This document shows positions 9,085 through 20,517 of a DNA stretch of 64,000 nucleotides, piece after piece. The position numbers and the translations under genes are program-made. The notes beneath the pieces were generated by a model, which had not been told where the DNA came from, searched no databases, and saw only the letters and a program-made list of their open reading frames with translations. Each line of letters opens with the position of its first letter. The first letter of the stretch is position 1. Origin of the DNA: Verticillium longisporum (Eukaryota > Ascomycota > Sordariomycetes > Glomerellales > Plectosphaerellaceae); the NCBI GenBank assembly GCA_019188255.1, contig JAETXT010000013.1:806001-870000 (forward strand). The letters are read 5' to 3'.

Positions 9085-11028
9085 ATGTCCACCAACAGCG
9101 TCGGAAACAGCGCCAGCAACTTGGCCGCTATGATCCAGGAGCTCCGTTCGGAGAACGAACAGCTCCGAGCCTCAATGCAACAACTTCAAGGCGGAACGAG
9201 CATGAAGGCTCTTCCCCCTCAGTCATTCGACGGCAACCCTAGGGCACTTCAGTCTTTCATCACCCAGGTACGCCAGTACCACAAAGCCAATGAGGGCCAA
9301 CTTAAGTACTGGGGCGAGAAGGTCGCCAACGCCTCCTCTTACCTCAAAGGGGACGCCTTGCACTGGTTCGAACCCTTCATTAGGGACTATTCCACCCACA
9401 CCAAGAAAGAAGATATGAAGCAGGCCACCCAGGACATCTACGCAGGTATGAACGCATTCGAAGAAGCCATTAAAGGAGCGTTTGGGGACGTGGACGAGGA
9501 ACGACAAAACGAAAGAAAAATCCTTCAGCTCAAACAGACCGGGCCAGCCACTAAGTACGCCACGGAGTTTCGACTCTTAGCCAGTCGACTCGATTGGACA
9601 GAGTCCGCTCTCATGGCCCGTTTCTACGAAGGACTCAAAGACGCCGTCAAAGACGACCTCATCCGGGAGGATAGACCCGAAACCCTCACCGAGTACATCG
9701 CCATGGCCGTCAAAATCGACGATCGCCAGTACGAACGCAGAATAGAAAAGGGACGAAAGCCCGCTATAGGACCATGGAACCCTCGCATTCCCCACCACCG
9801 ATCCAATCAAGGACGCAAGTACCAGCACGACAAACCCCGCGTCAGCACGGCTTGGGGACAGACCACCCATGCAGGACCCATGGAGCTCGACAATACCAGA
9901 CATGGCAAACCGAAGGATCTCAAGGACATGAAATGCTACAACTGCGGCAAAAACGGGCATATGGCTCGAGAATGCCGGCAACCTAAGAAGCCCTGGAAAC
10001 CCGTAAACGAACGACAGCTCAACCATACTCAACACCAGGACCATGCCAAAACTAACTGGACCTTCTGTTACCAGGATGATTGCCTGACCCACAAGGACAG
10101 TAAGGAACAGAATGGATGGTTCCCCAGGGCACCTACGGGACAAAGAACCCTGGCCATGATGGTCACCACCAGGAAGGAAAGACGAATTCAGAAATGGGCC
10201 CAGCAAGTAACGCCGGAGACCCAGGAAATCGATACAGACGAAGAAAGGGCTTATGAACAAGCTCACCCGGAACCACAGGCCGCACCCCACGTTGGACTTA
10301 TGAGCAACGAGGAATGGGACGAATACACGCAAGCAAGCCAGAAGGAGGAACCCCCGTTGGGACAACTTCAACTCCACATCCCAACACAGACCTACGCCGT
10401 TAGCAACCCTAGTGAGGATTACGATCCCCTTGTACCGTGGGACGAACTCATCTACTACGGGACCAAGCCATGGAAGGCCAGCGCCCGAAAGCAAGAAAGC
10501 ACGAAAGAAAACGTACGACTCATGGTAGGAGACCATCCAGCACTCCACCACGCCCACGAACAACACTATCAGTTGTTTTGGCCCGAATGTGTCTACGACG
10601 ACTGCGAATATCATTTCAAAGAGAAAGCCGCGCACCGGTTTCTCCCGCGCAACCACTGGACCGAGCCACGAGTAACGGTAGAGTTCGAACAGGAAAGTCG
10701 CAAATGGATCCTACACATGGACGAATACAGTCAAGGTCGGCTCACGTTCCGACCAGACCCCGCTTATCACGACAAATGCTACCAAGACCATGCCAGATGG
10801 GAGGACTGCGATAATGACGCGTGCATAAAGCACTATATGGCCAAGGCCAGAGATTGGAGGCTTCACCGTATGAAACACGTCAAGAAGCCACTCTTCAGGG
10901 TCCATTATAAGGACGACGACAACCTCGACCCAAGCAATCTAAACACAACGTGGCCACCTACCATGCCGCCGCCTTCGGGAAAAGGCAAGCGTCGGTCGGA
11001 CAGGGACAACGACCGACGAAGGAAGTAA
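9085..11028 (+). CDS. gag: Gag polyprotein of the gypsy element
   Basis: 647 residues starting at the first ATG after the LTR. The N-terminus has a short coiled coil (about residues 12-35), followed by the capsid-like retrotransposon gag domain (about 45-210; typical WF and YxxGL-type motifs). One CX2CX4HX4C zinc knuckle is at Cys284, Cys287, His292 and Cys297, for RNA binding. The C-terminal 300 residues are hydrophilic, rich in His, Trp and acidic residues, and not recognised. The last 50 bp of the frame overlap the pol frame and contain the frameshift signal. The frame is intact, GC is about 53 percent, and there are no RIP-type stops. Confidence 0.92.
   Translation: MSTNSVGNSASNLAAMIQELRSENEQLRASMQQLQGGTSMKALPPQSFDGNPRALQSFITQVRQYHKANEGQLKYWGEKVANASSYLKGDALHWFEPFIRDYSTHTKKEDMKQATQDIYAGMNAFEEAIKGAFGDVDEERQNERKILQLKQTGPATKYATEFRLLASRLDWTESALMARFYEGLKDAVKDDLIREDRPETLTEYIAMAVKIDDRQYERRIEKGRKPAIGPWNPRIPHHRSNQGRKYQHDKPRVSTAWGQTTHAGPMELDNTRHGKPKDLKDMKCYNCGKNGHMARECRQPKKPWKPVNERQLNHTQHQDHAKTNWTFCYQDDCLTHKDSKEQNGWFPRAPTGQRTLAMMVTTRKERRIQKWAQQVTPETQEIDTDEERAYEQAHPEPQAAPHVGLMSNEEWDEYTQASQKEEPPLGQLQLHIPTQTYAVSNPSEDYDPLVPWDELIYYGTKPWKASARKQESTKENVRLMVGDHPALHHAHEQHYQLFWPECVYDDCEYHFKEKAAHRFLPRNHWTEPRVTVEFEQESRKWILHMDEYSQGRLTFRPDPAYHDKCYQDHARWEDCDNDACIKHYMAKARDWRLHRMKHVKKPLFRVHYKDDDNLDPSNLNTTWPPTMPPPSGKGKRRSDRDNDRRRK
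10977..11018 (+). promoter_or_regulatory. Programmed -1 ribosomal frameshift signal (gag to pol)
   Basis: GGGAAAA at 10977-10983 is in the correct register for a slippery heptamer in the gag frame (G GGA AAA), just before the gag stop. After a 6-nt spacer, CGTCGGTCG (10990-10998) pairs perfectly with CGACCGACG (11010-11018), a 9-bp GC-rich stem with an 11-nt loop. Pol is open in the -1 frame across this point. Heptamer, spacing and stem all match the known architecture of retroviral and retrotransposon -1 frameshift sites. Use in vivo is inferred. Confidence 0.85.
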
Positions 11029-14000
11029 GAGCGATCTGCTCAGCCGAACGAACCCACGGCACGAATCACCTCTACGTGAGAGTAAACGTAGGAGGACGAT
11101 GGGCAAGCGCGCTACTAGACAGCGGCGCCCAGGGCAACTACATGAGCCCCGAATACATCAACAAGAATAAGATCACATGGAAATATAAGGAGGAACCCTA
11201 TCAACTCAGCACGGTGGAAGGACAAGCGGTCTCATACGGAGGAGGGATCGTGAACACGGAGACTGCGCCCCTCCAGGTGTTCATCTCTCGCCGTCAAGGT
11301 CACATAACCTTCGACATCACCAACATGGGAGGAAAACAAATCATCCTAGGCATCCCATGGCTCAGACAATGGAACCCTCAGATTGACTGGACAGCTGGCC
11401 GCGTCCAGTGGAGTACGTCAGCCCCTGAGGAAAGACCCACGAGCGGTCTCTCAAGCGACCTCCAACTAGCCCTCACGAATAGGGACAACTCAGAGGAGAC
11501 AACCCCGGAGGAGCTCACAACAGAACAGCAAGAAAGACTGCAGAACGTACCCAAGGAATACTGGAAGTACGAAAAGATCTTCAGGGAAGAAGTCGACACG
11601 GTGCTACCTAAGCACACACACTACGACCACGAAATCCCAATCAAGGAAGGGGAGAGCCCCCGATTCAACAAGATCTACGGATTGAACCCTCGACAGATGG
11701 ATACTCTCGACGAGTATCTCAAGGAGAACCTCAGAAAAGGATACATCCGACCATCGACATCCCCAGCAGGATACCCGATTCTCTTTGTGCCAAAGAAGAA
11801 TGGCAAGGAAAGACTATGCGTCGACTACAGACAGTTGAACGACATTACCATCAAGAACTGCTACCCATTGCCTCTGATATCAGAACTCAGGGACGCATTA
11901 GCAGGAGCCAATTGGTTCACAGCGCTCGACCTCAAAGGAGCATATAACCTCATCCGCATCAAGGATGGAGAGGAATGGAAAACGGCATTCCGAACACGAC
12001 GAGGACACTACGAGTACTTGGTCATGCCATTCGGATTGACCAACGCTCCCGCAACCTTCCAAAACATGATCAACGATGTACTGCGAGAATTCCTGGACGT
12101 CTTCGTGGTGGTGTATCTCGATGACATTCTGATCTTCTCGAAGACAGTGGAAGAACACAAGGGACACGTCCACCAGGTCCTCACACGACTACACCAGCAC
12201 GAGCTGTTAGTAGAACCAGAAAAAGCCAAGTTCCACACACAGGAAGTAGATTTCCTAGGGTATACGATCACCCCAGGAGAAATCAGGATGGAAAAATCCA
12301 AAGTGGCAGCCATCAGGGAATGGCCTACACCAAAGAACGTCAAGGACGTCAGAGCATTCCTCGGTTTCGTCAACTTCTACCGACGATTCCTAAAAGGATA
12401 CAGCAAGACTGCCAATCCTTTGACGAGCCTCACGGTCAAGGAAATAGAGTTCGCATGGAACGAACCCCAAGAAAAGGCATTTCGCCAAATTATCGATGCC
12501 GTCCTCAGCGAACCAGTCCTCCGAATGATAGACCCCGAAAAACCCATGGAAGTCGAGACAGATGCCTCCGACTTCGCCATTGGAGGACAGTTAGGACAAA
12601 GGGACGACCAAGGACGCCTGCACCCAGTAGCGTTCTTCTCGAAGAAGCTACACGGACCAGAGCTCAATTATCAGATACACGACAAAGAACTCATGGCAAT
12701 CATCGAAGCCTTCAAAGAATGGAGAACGTATCTCTCCGGAGCACGACACGAAGTCAAGGTCTACACCGACCACAAAAATCTTGCACACTTCACAACGAAC
12801 AAAGACCTCAACAAACGCCAAATAAGATGGGCAGAATTCCTTTCGGAATTCAACTTCACCATCATCTATCGCAAAGGATCTGAGAATGGCAGGGCAGACA
12901 TTCTGAGCAGACGCTCAGATCATGAACAAAACACGCCCCCAACATTAACGCCATCCTGGCGAAAGACAAAGAAGGGAATCTCATCCCTTATCACCGAACG
13001 CTGGCAGTCACCACTCGCGTGACACCCGCCAGACCACCTACGGAAGCATTGGAACTAATTCGACAAGTCCACGAAGCCAAGGCCCACGGGCACCAAGGAG
13101 TAGCGAAGACCTTCGCTCGACTTAAGAAACACCATAACTTCAAAGGAACCAGACAGGACGTCACAACAGTCATTCGCAACTGCGACCTCTGCAAAAAGAG
13201 CAAGGCAGAAAGGCACAGGCCTTACGGAGAACTCAAGGCTTTGCCAGTACCAGCAGCAGCCTGGGAGTCAGTCTCACTGGACTTCATCACCAGCCTGCCA
13301 CCATCGAAGGAACCCTTAACTGGGACCTCTTACGACAACATCCTAGTAGTCGTAGACCGACTCACTAAGTACTCATATTTTCTCCCGTATAAAGCCACAG
13401 GAACGGCAGAAGACCTCGCCTATGTCTTCCTCAGAAACATTGTAGGACAGCACGGACTCCCAAAAGAACTGGTGTCAGATAGAGACAAGCTCTTCACCAG
13501 TAACTTCTGGAAGTCACTCATCGCTCAACTTGGAGCCAAACATAAACTATCCACGGCTTTTCACCCGCAGACAGACGGACAAACGGAAAGAACGAACCAG
13601 ACTTTGGAGCAGTACCTCCGGTGTTATATCAACTACCAACAGGATGACTGGGTCACATTACTACCCATCGCACAGTTTGCATACAACAGCTCACCAAGCG
13701 AGTCCACAAAGGAGTCACCCTTCTATGCCAACTATGGGTACAACCCAACAGCCTACGCGGAACGCCGCGAAGCACCAGACACGCCAAAAGCAACCAACAT
13801 TGCGGCCAGCATCCGCAAGATCCAGGACCAGATCAAGCTCGACCTCGAGCTCGTACGTACCAGAATGACCACGTACGCCAACAAAACAAGGATGAAGGGA
13901 CCATCCTTACAGGAGGGAGGTAGCGTCTACCTTATCCGCCGAAACATCAAAACCAAACGACCAAACGACAAATTGGACTTCAAGAAACTAGGACCTTTTA

Positions 14001-14512
14001 AAATTCTCAAGAAACTCTCGGATACCAACTACCACCTCTCATTGCCAGAGAACATGAAGATTCACCCCGTTTTTCACATAGCACTTTTGGAACCAGCACC
14101 ACCGAACGCACCACTCGCAACCAGCGTGGAAGTAGAAGACACAAACGAATACGAAGTCGAAAGAATCATCGACTACAGAAAAACGAACAAACAAGACGAA
14201 TACCTCATCAAATGGAAAAACTATGGGCATGAAGAAAATACATGGGAACCAATCAAGAACCTGAACTGCCCACAGCTGCTGAAGCAGTATCCCCAGACCC
14301 AAGGAAAGCAAGCGACTACGGGTCAAGGGAGCCCAAGGCGCACCAAGCAATATCCCCGAATCCCCCAACCGCTTGCCCGGCCACCTCGGCCTCAGACTCC
14401 TCCCGCACCGCGGAATCCAACTCGTCCAGAGACTGCAACCCTTGGTTCACCATCTTCACACCCCTCTCATGAAGAGATCGCTTCTGAGTACGAAGGCGCT
14501 TCAAACGACTGA
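10977..14512 (+). pseudogene. pol: Pol polyprotein of the gypsy element, with one internal frame break
   Basis: Entered by -1 frameshift near 10983. First frame (to 13022): aspartic protease with LLDSGAQ (about 11115), reverse transcriptase with YLDD at 12114-12125, and RNase H beginning ETDASDFAIGG (about 12558). Second frame (about 12910-14512): integrase with an HHCC zinc domain, then Asp88, Asp154 and Glu190 counted from 13019 (35 residues between the last two, DD35E), a GPY/F-like segment and a chromodomain (about 14150-14300) that should target H3K9-methylated chromatin. The two frames meet between 12925 and 12960, where the RIPped relative runs through in one frame, so one base has been lost here. 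Without frameshifting no integrase is made. Confidence 0.88.
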
Positions 14513-14876
14513 GAGCTTCCGCCACTTGAGACTGCAGCTCCTCCAAACGCGCCTCCTCATCCAGCTCCTTCTTGTCCAGCTTGCCTAGCTCCTGGGTGAT
14601 GCGAGACACTACTATGGGTTAGCGGACTGAGAAAGCGAGAGAGACACCACTACAGGCACTCACGAGCGTTGACGGGCACCCCGAACCATCGCAGGAGCGA
14701 CCGCGACGAACGCATTCGGAGCAGCGACTGACGCCCTCCACCATACGACACTTCCAACCCTTCCGTTGGCAGAAGGAACACGGCATGACGTCGTAGCCAC
14801 GAAGCTCAATAAAATCAAACTGTTCTTGTCGCTTTCGAGCAGACAGGGACTTTGGTTTTTCGACACGACTCGACAT
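14316..14876 (-). CDS. Antisense Cys-rich, coiled-coil protein encoded at the gypsy 3' end
   Basis: Minus-strand gene lying between pol and the 3' LTR and overlapping the pol 3' end by about 200 bp. Exon 1 starts at the ATG at 14876 (MSSRVEK) and has closely spaced cysteines (CSFC...KC...CSEC...SCDG), a probable zinc-binding module. Exon 2 (about 14609-14316) is a Glu/Leu/Lys-rich coiled coil ending in an acidic, Ser-rich tail. Between them lies a typical fungal intron: GTGAGT near 14665, CTAAC, then TAG near 14612. The exact junction is uncertain because the simplest splice is out of phase; a GT four bases further (GTGCCT) restores phase. A ghost of the same frame survives in the RIPped relative. 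Function unknown; it could be a regulator of the element or a captured gene. Confidence 0.6.
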
Positions 14877-14966
14877 TTCGTTAGTATCATGAAGGAAGAA
14901 CAAGTTGAGGGACATAATTACCTGGGGTGCGGCGCTTACAAGTAAGGGTCGCTGGGACATCGACCT

Positions 14967-14978
14967 GGAGGAGGAGAA
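14967..14978 (+). other. Polypurine tract of the gypsy element
   Basis: GGAGGAGGAGAA ends three bases before the 3' LTR, the expected place for the plus-strand primer. The purine run is conserved in the RIPped relative (7451-7459). Confidence 0.75.
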
Positions 14979-14981
14979 TCA

Positions 14982-15414
14982 TGTAACGCCCCAGCCCGGT
15001 CGTCACCAGGACACCAGGCAGGACACCCCGCAGGCGATCGGACGCGCCGCACGGACCCACAGGATCACTCACGTGACCGTGACCAGATCACGATTCTCAA
15101 AGTGATCCGGTCACTAACCACACCGTGACCCAAGCAACAGGATCACGACAAGAAAGGTGAGCCATCCAACATGGACTCACCAACCCAACACGACAAGGAC
15201 AGAATGACAGGTATATAAGGACGGGCATTCGGTACTTGTAGATACATTCTTTCTCACGACAGTGATCAATCTAAGTCTTACCTTGTATCCATTGTAACGA
15301 GTGCGCAACGCCTTACGACACCACATCGTCTCAGAGTCACAACCTAAGCTTCTGCAAACAGCAACCCTAACCCTCTGACAGTGTTCCCCCTTCGGAAGCT
15401 GCCAGGTCGTAACA
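14982..15414 (+). repeat. 3' LTR of intact gypsy element
   Basis: 433 bp, identical to the 5' LTR apart from one extra G (AGTGATCAA at 15261-15269). The RIPped relative has the matching base here, so the 5' LTR is the mutated one. It ends GTCGTAACA. The following five bases, CCCGG, do not repeat the five before the 5' LTR. Confidence 0.95.
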
Positions 15415-18400
15415 CCCGGCTCTCCTTTATAAGGTAGGATTTAGGTTCGGATACCTCTCTAGCCCGTCTATGCCTTTCTATCTTTTCGATGCCTAATATC
15501 TAGTAATATATAGATAAGATAAATAAGAGGGTGTAAATTAGCGGGCCTTTTAAGTGCCTTAGCTTAAGGAAATGCTAGGAGCCTATATTAATAAGTAAGA
15601 GTAGCTTTTAAGGAATTTATAAATACTCTAGGATTAAAAAGTTAGATAAATAAGTAATTAATAATATAGTATTATTATACTTTTTTCGGTAAGTAATAAG
15701 TAAAGAACGGAATCTATAATCTATAGTAGGTAGGTATATAAATAGACGTAGAGTAATTAATAATCTCTACGTCTTTATAGCCTCTCTAGCCTCCCTTAAA
15801 TCCTACGTTATTACCTATATATAGAGAGGTCTCTTTAGAGTAACCTAGTAGATTCTAGCGGATCCGCCCTTGATCTTAAGCCTATATAGTCTAATATATC
15901 CTAGTAGGTATATACTTTAAAGTATCCCGCCCCTATTTAATAATTCTTCTATAATTATACTTAGTCTAAAGTATAACCCTACGTAAGGGGTTTCATTATT
16001 ATAGGATCTATAAATCCCTATAGCTTAATAATAATAATACGTAGTATATCCTTATATTCTTTTAATAATCTAAATCTATAATACTATACTTTTATTTAAC
16101 TATCGCTACTTTATCTATAGTCTCTATCGTCTTTTAATATCTAGCCCTTAACCTCCTTTCTATTTTTATCTAGATCTTTTCTATATTTTATAACCTAAAC
16201 TCCGTTCTTATCTACCTAGTAATACTCATAATATTAATTATATTTATATTGCTTATAGATCTTTTACTCTAGCTCGTTTCCGGGTAAATAGTTCTATAAT
16301 ATTATAAGACGTAATTAGTTTAATATAAGTATAGAACTTACTTAATAGTAAACCTATTTAGAGGTATCTTCGGGCGGTTCGTTTAGCTTAATAGTTATTA
16401 TCTTTAATTTTAAGTAGTATTCTAATAAAATAGATCTTAGTTAAGGGAGATAGAGGTTAATTACCTCTAATAGGGGAAATATAAGTATTTATAGCCTAGC
16501 TTATTCCCTTCCCCTACTCGAACTCTCGCTAATATCCTAGTTTAGATAGCGGTTTACCTATACCGCTTATATATCGAGGGTATTCCCCGCTACTAATACT
16601 TATATAAGATAGTAACTAGTAAAAGTCGCTGAACTTTAATATAGTTCTCGGTATCTTTTAGCGAAACTATATAAACTCTATAGTACTAAGAACCTTACTA
16701 TATATAACGATATATTATAAAAATCTAGAAAAGTATAAGCCTATATTCTCGAATAATATATATACCGAGGCCTTACTAAAATATAATCTTAACTCGCGTA
16801 TCGTATATTAATAGGCCTAAGAAGGTATTTAGTAAATTTATACTTTCGCTTTTCGATTAGATATAATTTAAGGAAATATATATAATAGAATTAGAATATA
16901 GGACTTCGAGCCCGTTATTAGCTACCCTATCCTTAATATAACTTATATACTATATATCGCAGGCTTTATACTCCCCGTATACGTACCTTCTACTAGATCT
17001 AAAACTAATAGGTAGCTTACTAGTACGAAATACCCTAATATACGACTATTAGGCGTCTAGACGCCTAGTACTAGGAGGGCATCCTCTAGAACTAGATATA
17101 GGTTTACGGAGAGCCTTATAAAAGTTCCCGTAATCGGATATAGTTCTAGATATATAAGATAGTCCTATAATATTAATCCTTAGAAAATATTAGCGCCTTC
17201 CTATACTAAGAACTCGCTTATAGCCTAATTTACTATAATATTAGCTACTATACGAATAGGTACTTTTATCGTAATATACTCCCTAACCGTCGTCTAGATT
17301 CTTATAACCCTATACCTTATTAGCGTCCTTCCTTCTATAACTACTTATATAGATAAAGCTATATACGTCTTAATTTTCTAATTACTATAGATAATCTTAG
17401 CTTAAAAAGATATAATATCCTCTTTTATATAGACTTAACCGTTAATCTAATCGTATAGGTTATATAGGGGTAGGAAATAGTTCCTAGAGCATAGAGAAGG
17501 TATTATAAACGTAGAATATAAGAGAAAGGCATTATCGTTAAGAATAATATAGTCGTATAAGTAGTTAGGAGGTATATTCTCGATTAGCGTTCTTTAATAA
17601 AATAGAATACGTATCTATATTAAGAGGATATATTTTCCCTAAGGTCGAGGGCAGGGCCTTAGTCTTATAGATAATAGTGGATTATATAGTAGGCTTATTA
17701 TCCTATAGTAATATACCTATTACTAAGACGGAAGATCTATAATTAAAGGTACTATACTAGGGAAATAGGCTTTTAATATTAAGGCCCTCTCTATAGTCGA
17801 GTCCGTAGCTATACTATAAACTACTAATAGCGTAAAAAGAAAGCGGATTACTATAGGTTCTTTAATCGTTAATCTAGGGATAGTTTAAAGATAATAATAG
17901 CTATTATATAATCCTAATATTTATTTACTACCTTTATCGAGAAGTTCGCTAGAATAGGTATCGTGGACTCTTATTAAGGTAAATTATATATAAAAGTAAG
18001 GTTCTTACCCCGAGCTCGAGTAAAGGGGCTATATTTAACCGAAGGCTTAAGACTCCTAGTATGCGTACTAGCTAGCTTAGCTAATCTTTTAGTATAATAT
18101 AGTTTATAGTATAGATTATATTAAATATAAAAAAGAAGATATATATATTATTATAAGAATACGAGATTATCGTTAGTCTCCCTTAATTAGCCTAAATTAC
18201 TATATAGTAGGCTTATAGGTAATAACTTTAAATCTATTATCTACTAGGTTAGATATCTAGGTTTAATCTATGATATTCGGAGGAGTTCTAGATTTATACT
18301 TTAATTACGATCCCCTTATCGAAGATTTCCGTCTCTAATCGGTATATTAAGTCGCCTAGGTTTATATACTAAGGCGTAACCTCTATAGCTAGGGCTAAGG

Positions 18401-19620
18401 CTCCTTTTATCTACTTAATAGTATAAACGAGAACGCTACGATTATCGTAAATATATATTTTATATCCGATTAAATGCTTATAGCTAGAATAAAATAGAAA
18501 CTCTAGGCTAAGCTTCTCTAGCTTACCCTAAGTATAGTTATTCTCGTATAAGTTAACGTCGAGACCGTTAATATCCGTAAGGACTTTAAATATCTTATCT
18601 TAGTTAAACTAAACGCTACCGGGAATTAGAGGGCTCGATAGACGCTAGACTATATCGGAAATCGAAATTATACCTCTAGCATATAAATAAGAGGCTATTA
18701 CCCGAAGTATCGCTATCTAACTCTTAATCCCGCTATTTAGGCCTTATATATAAATAAAATCGAAACGATTACCCTAAGCTTAATTAAGATTATTAACGTT
18801 ATCGATATAAAATATTATATTACTAGAGTAATTAATATATTAGATAAGCGCTATATCTATACTAATAATTATTACTATAGGGTTAATATTAGCTACGTCC
18901 CTACTAAAGTTAGTATAGAGTATTTAGAAGAGGGAAGATAACTTTATAGTGCTTAGTTACCCGTACTAATATTAACGTCTAGTATACTCTTAATATTAGT
19001 AGCCTCTATAAGTAAGAGCCTTCCCTCGTCTATATCCGTAAGGAAGAGATGCCTATAATAATAGTAAGCCTTAGTTAAAGTATAAGCTCTTAAGTAAACT
19101 AATATTATTATCTAGTATAGTTTCGCTTCCTCGTCGGTATAGAACCTACTATAGTATAAGTACTAATTCGTATAATATAGAAGACGCTATAATATATATA
19201 TTACCCTTATAAATTAAAAACCCTATATACTCGATTATACGATTAACTTTTATAAAGGATAGAGCCGTAGTCGTAGAAGCGATACTTATTTACGATAATA
19301 AGTCGTCTCTTATAATTAGATAGTTTCCCGAAGCGGGCCTTAGAGTAGACGATAAGATCGTTATCTCTAAAGGGCCTAACTATTAATTCGGGAATCTATA
19401 ACTAGACCTATATACCGAGGTAAGGTCGTTAAGCTTCTATTATAGAGGAGTTATCCGTCCCTTATATTAAAAATAGGGCTTATCGTCGATATCGTTTTAT
19501 AGATAAAAGTAGTATATCGATATTAGGGTTAAAAGAACTAATATATAGATAAACGTTAGATATTAACTAGCTAAAGATAATAAGGCTAACTAAGGTAAAA
19601 TTATAGATACGAAATAGATC
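15415..19620. repeat. AT-rich RIP relic block
   Basis: About 4.2 kb with CpA and TpG almost absent. No intact frame. It probably contains one or more RIPped repeats or a RIPped duplicated gene. One stretch (18250-18800, minus strand) can be read as a ghost frame and is listed separately. The rest could not be matched to the other elements in the window. Confidence 0.7.
18250..18800 (-). pseudogene. Ghost reading frame in RIPped DNA, unidentified
   Basis: On the minus strand about 180 codons run in one frame. The interruptions are TAA or TAG only, each explainable as CAA/CAG or TGG changed by RIP. Amino-acid composition between them is protein-like, with patches such as GLNSGIKS, TDINGLDVNLYENNYT and SSYKHLIGYKIY. 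I do not recognise the family. RIP acts on repeats, so the parent was once duplicated: either a transposon gene or a duplicated host gene. Confidence 0.4.
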
Positions 19621-20517
19621 TTATAATGTACCTCTCGACTTAAACGAGCAGTTAATAGTATTAACGACTACCGCTAGGGTATTCTTAGTAAATCGATCTT
19701 CCCTAACCATAGTCTCTTCCCCGGTACTAAAGACCGAGCTATAATCCTCAGTAGCTAGAGAAGGTAGCGGGGCTATGACGAGAAGAGACGTAGTTCTCGA
19801 CGAGGACGAATTAATAGGTAGCGTATCTAGGGGTAGCGCTGGGCTCTGCTGACCAAACGTCTCTATTGAGAGTGAGAAATGGGCGCGCATCCTTAAGACC
19901 TGAGTGGCAGACCGGAGCAAGGAGCGAACGTTGTATGTGCAGGCGAACTGCAGGCGAACTGCAGGAAGGCAACCAGATGCAGCCCACCGGGATATTTGTA
20001 TTCGGAGCCTCGATGCTCTCCCCTCTGGACGTGATTAGCTATGGATAAGAATATCGGTGGCGCACTAACCGGCAGCTGAGAAGATCAACATTGAGCCATT
20101 AAGCCAGAAGACAAGGTAAAATACGAGCAGAGGGCTAGCTTCAATGTCTCAAGATCACATCACAAGCGACAGTCCAGCTCGGTCCTGGATTATGATGGGT
20201 GTGAGTGAATGTGTTAGGGATGCCTGCAGCCCTTAGACGTCATGCACGGACGGGTACGAGGTTTGCCACGGCCTTAGTAGTATAACAATGCTCTGATGAG
20301 GCGGTGGGACGTGACCCTACTTTATGTTGTGGTTATGCCTTTGACCATAAAATAAAATGGGGCCACTCTACTCCTGAAGAGGCCTCACTTTCAATCGGGA
20401 CGTGACTGAATCCTACTTACCGTAAATACTAGTATGACCTTAGCTAATGCGCTTTACGATGCTGATAGAGAAAGAGAGATCTACCTCTTAAATACCGACG
20501 TGTGCGCTGCCTCTTAA
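19621..20517. other. Transition from RIPped to normal-composition DNA, no gene supported
   Basis: CpA/TpG reappear gradually from about 19620 and are normal from about 19850. A 99-codon minus-strand frame (19920-19621) straddles the boundary and is Ser/Thr-rich, but nothing supports it as a gene. A short direct duplication CAGGCGAACTG lies at about 19940-19965. Confidence 0.5.

Larger units (their letters stand above)
8590..15414 (+). mobile_element. GC-normal Ty3/gypsy chromodomain retrotransposon (6825 bp)
   Basis: Full-length LTR retrotransposon: 5' LTR 8590-9021, candidate primer-binding site 9024-9032, gag 9085-11028, pol in the -1 frame 10977-14512 (protease, RT, RNase H, integrase, chromodomain), antisense ORF 14316-14876, polypurine tract 14967-14978, 3' LTR 14982-15414. 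Domain order RT-RNase H-integrase plus the chromodomain makes it a chromovirus-type fungal gypsy. The LTRs differ by one base, so insertion is recent, and it shows no RIP although a RIPped relative lies 650 bp away. A one-base lesion inside pol probably makes this copy non-autonomous. No 5-bp target duplication is visible. Confidence 0.95.

Noticed and set aside
9577..10656. 359-codon minus-strand frame opposite gag
   Set aside because: Exact antisense of the gag frame, with no Cys or domain pattern, no intron signals and no ghost counterpart; a composition by-product, unlike the antisense ORF at 14316-14876.
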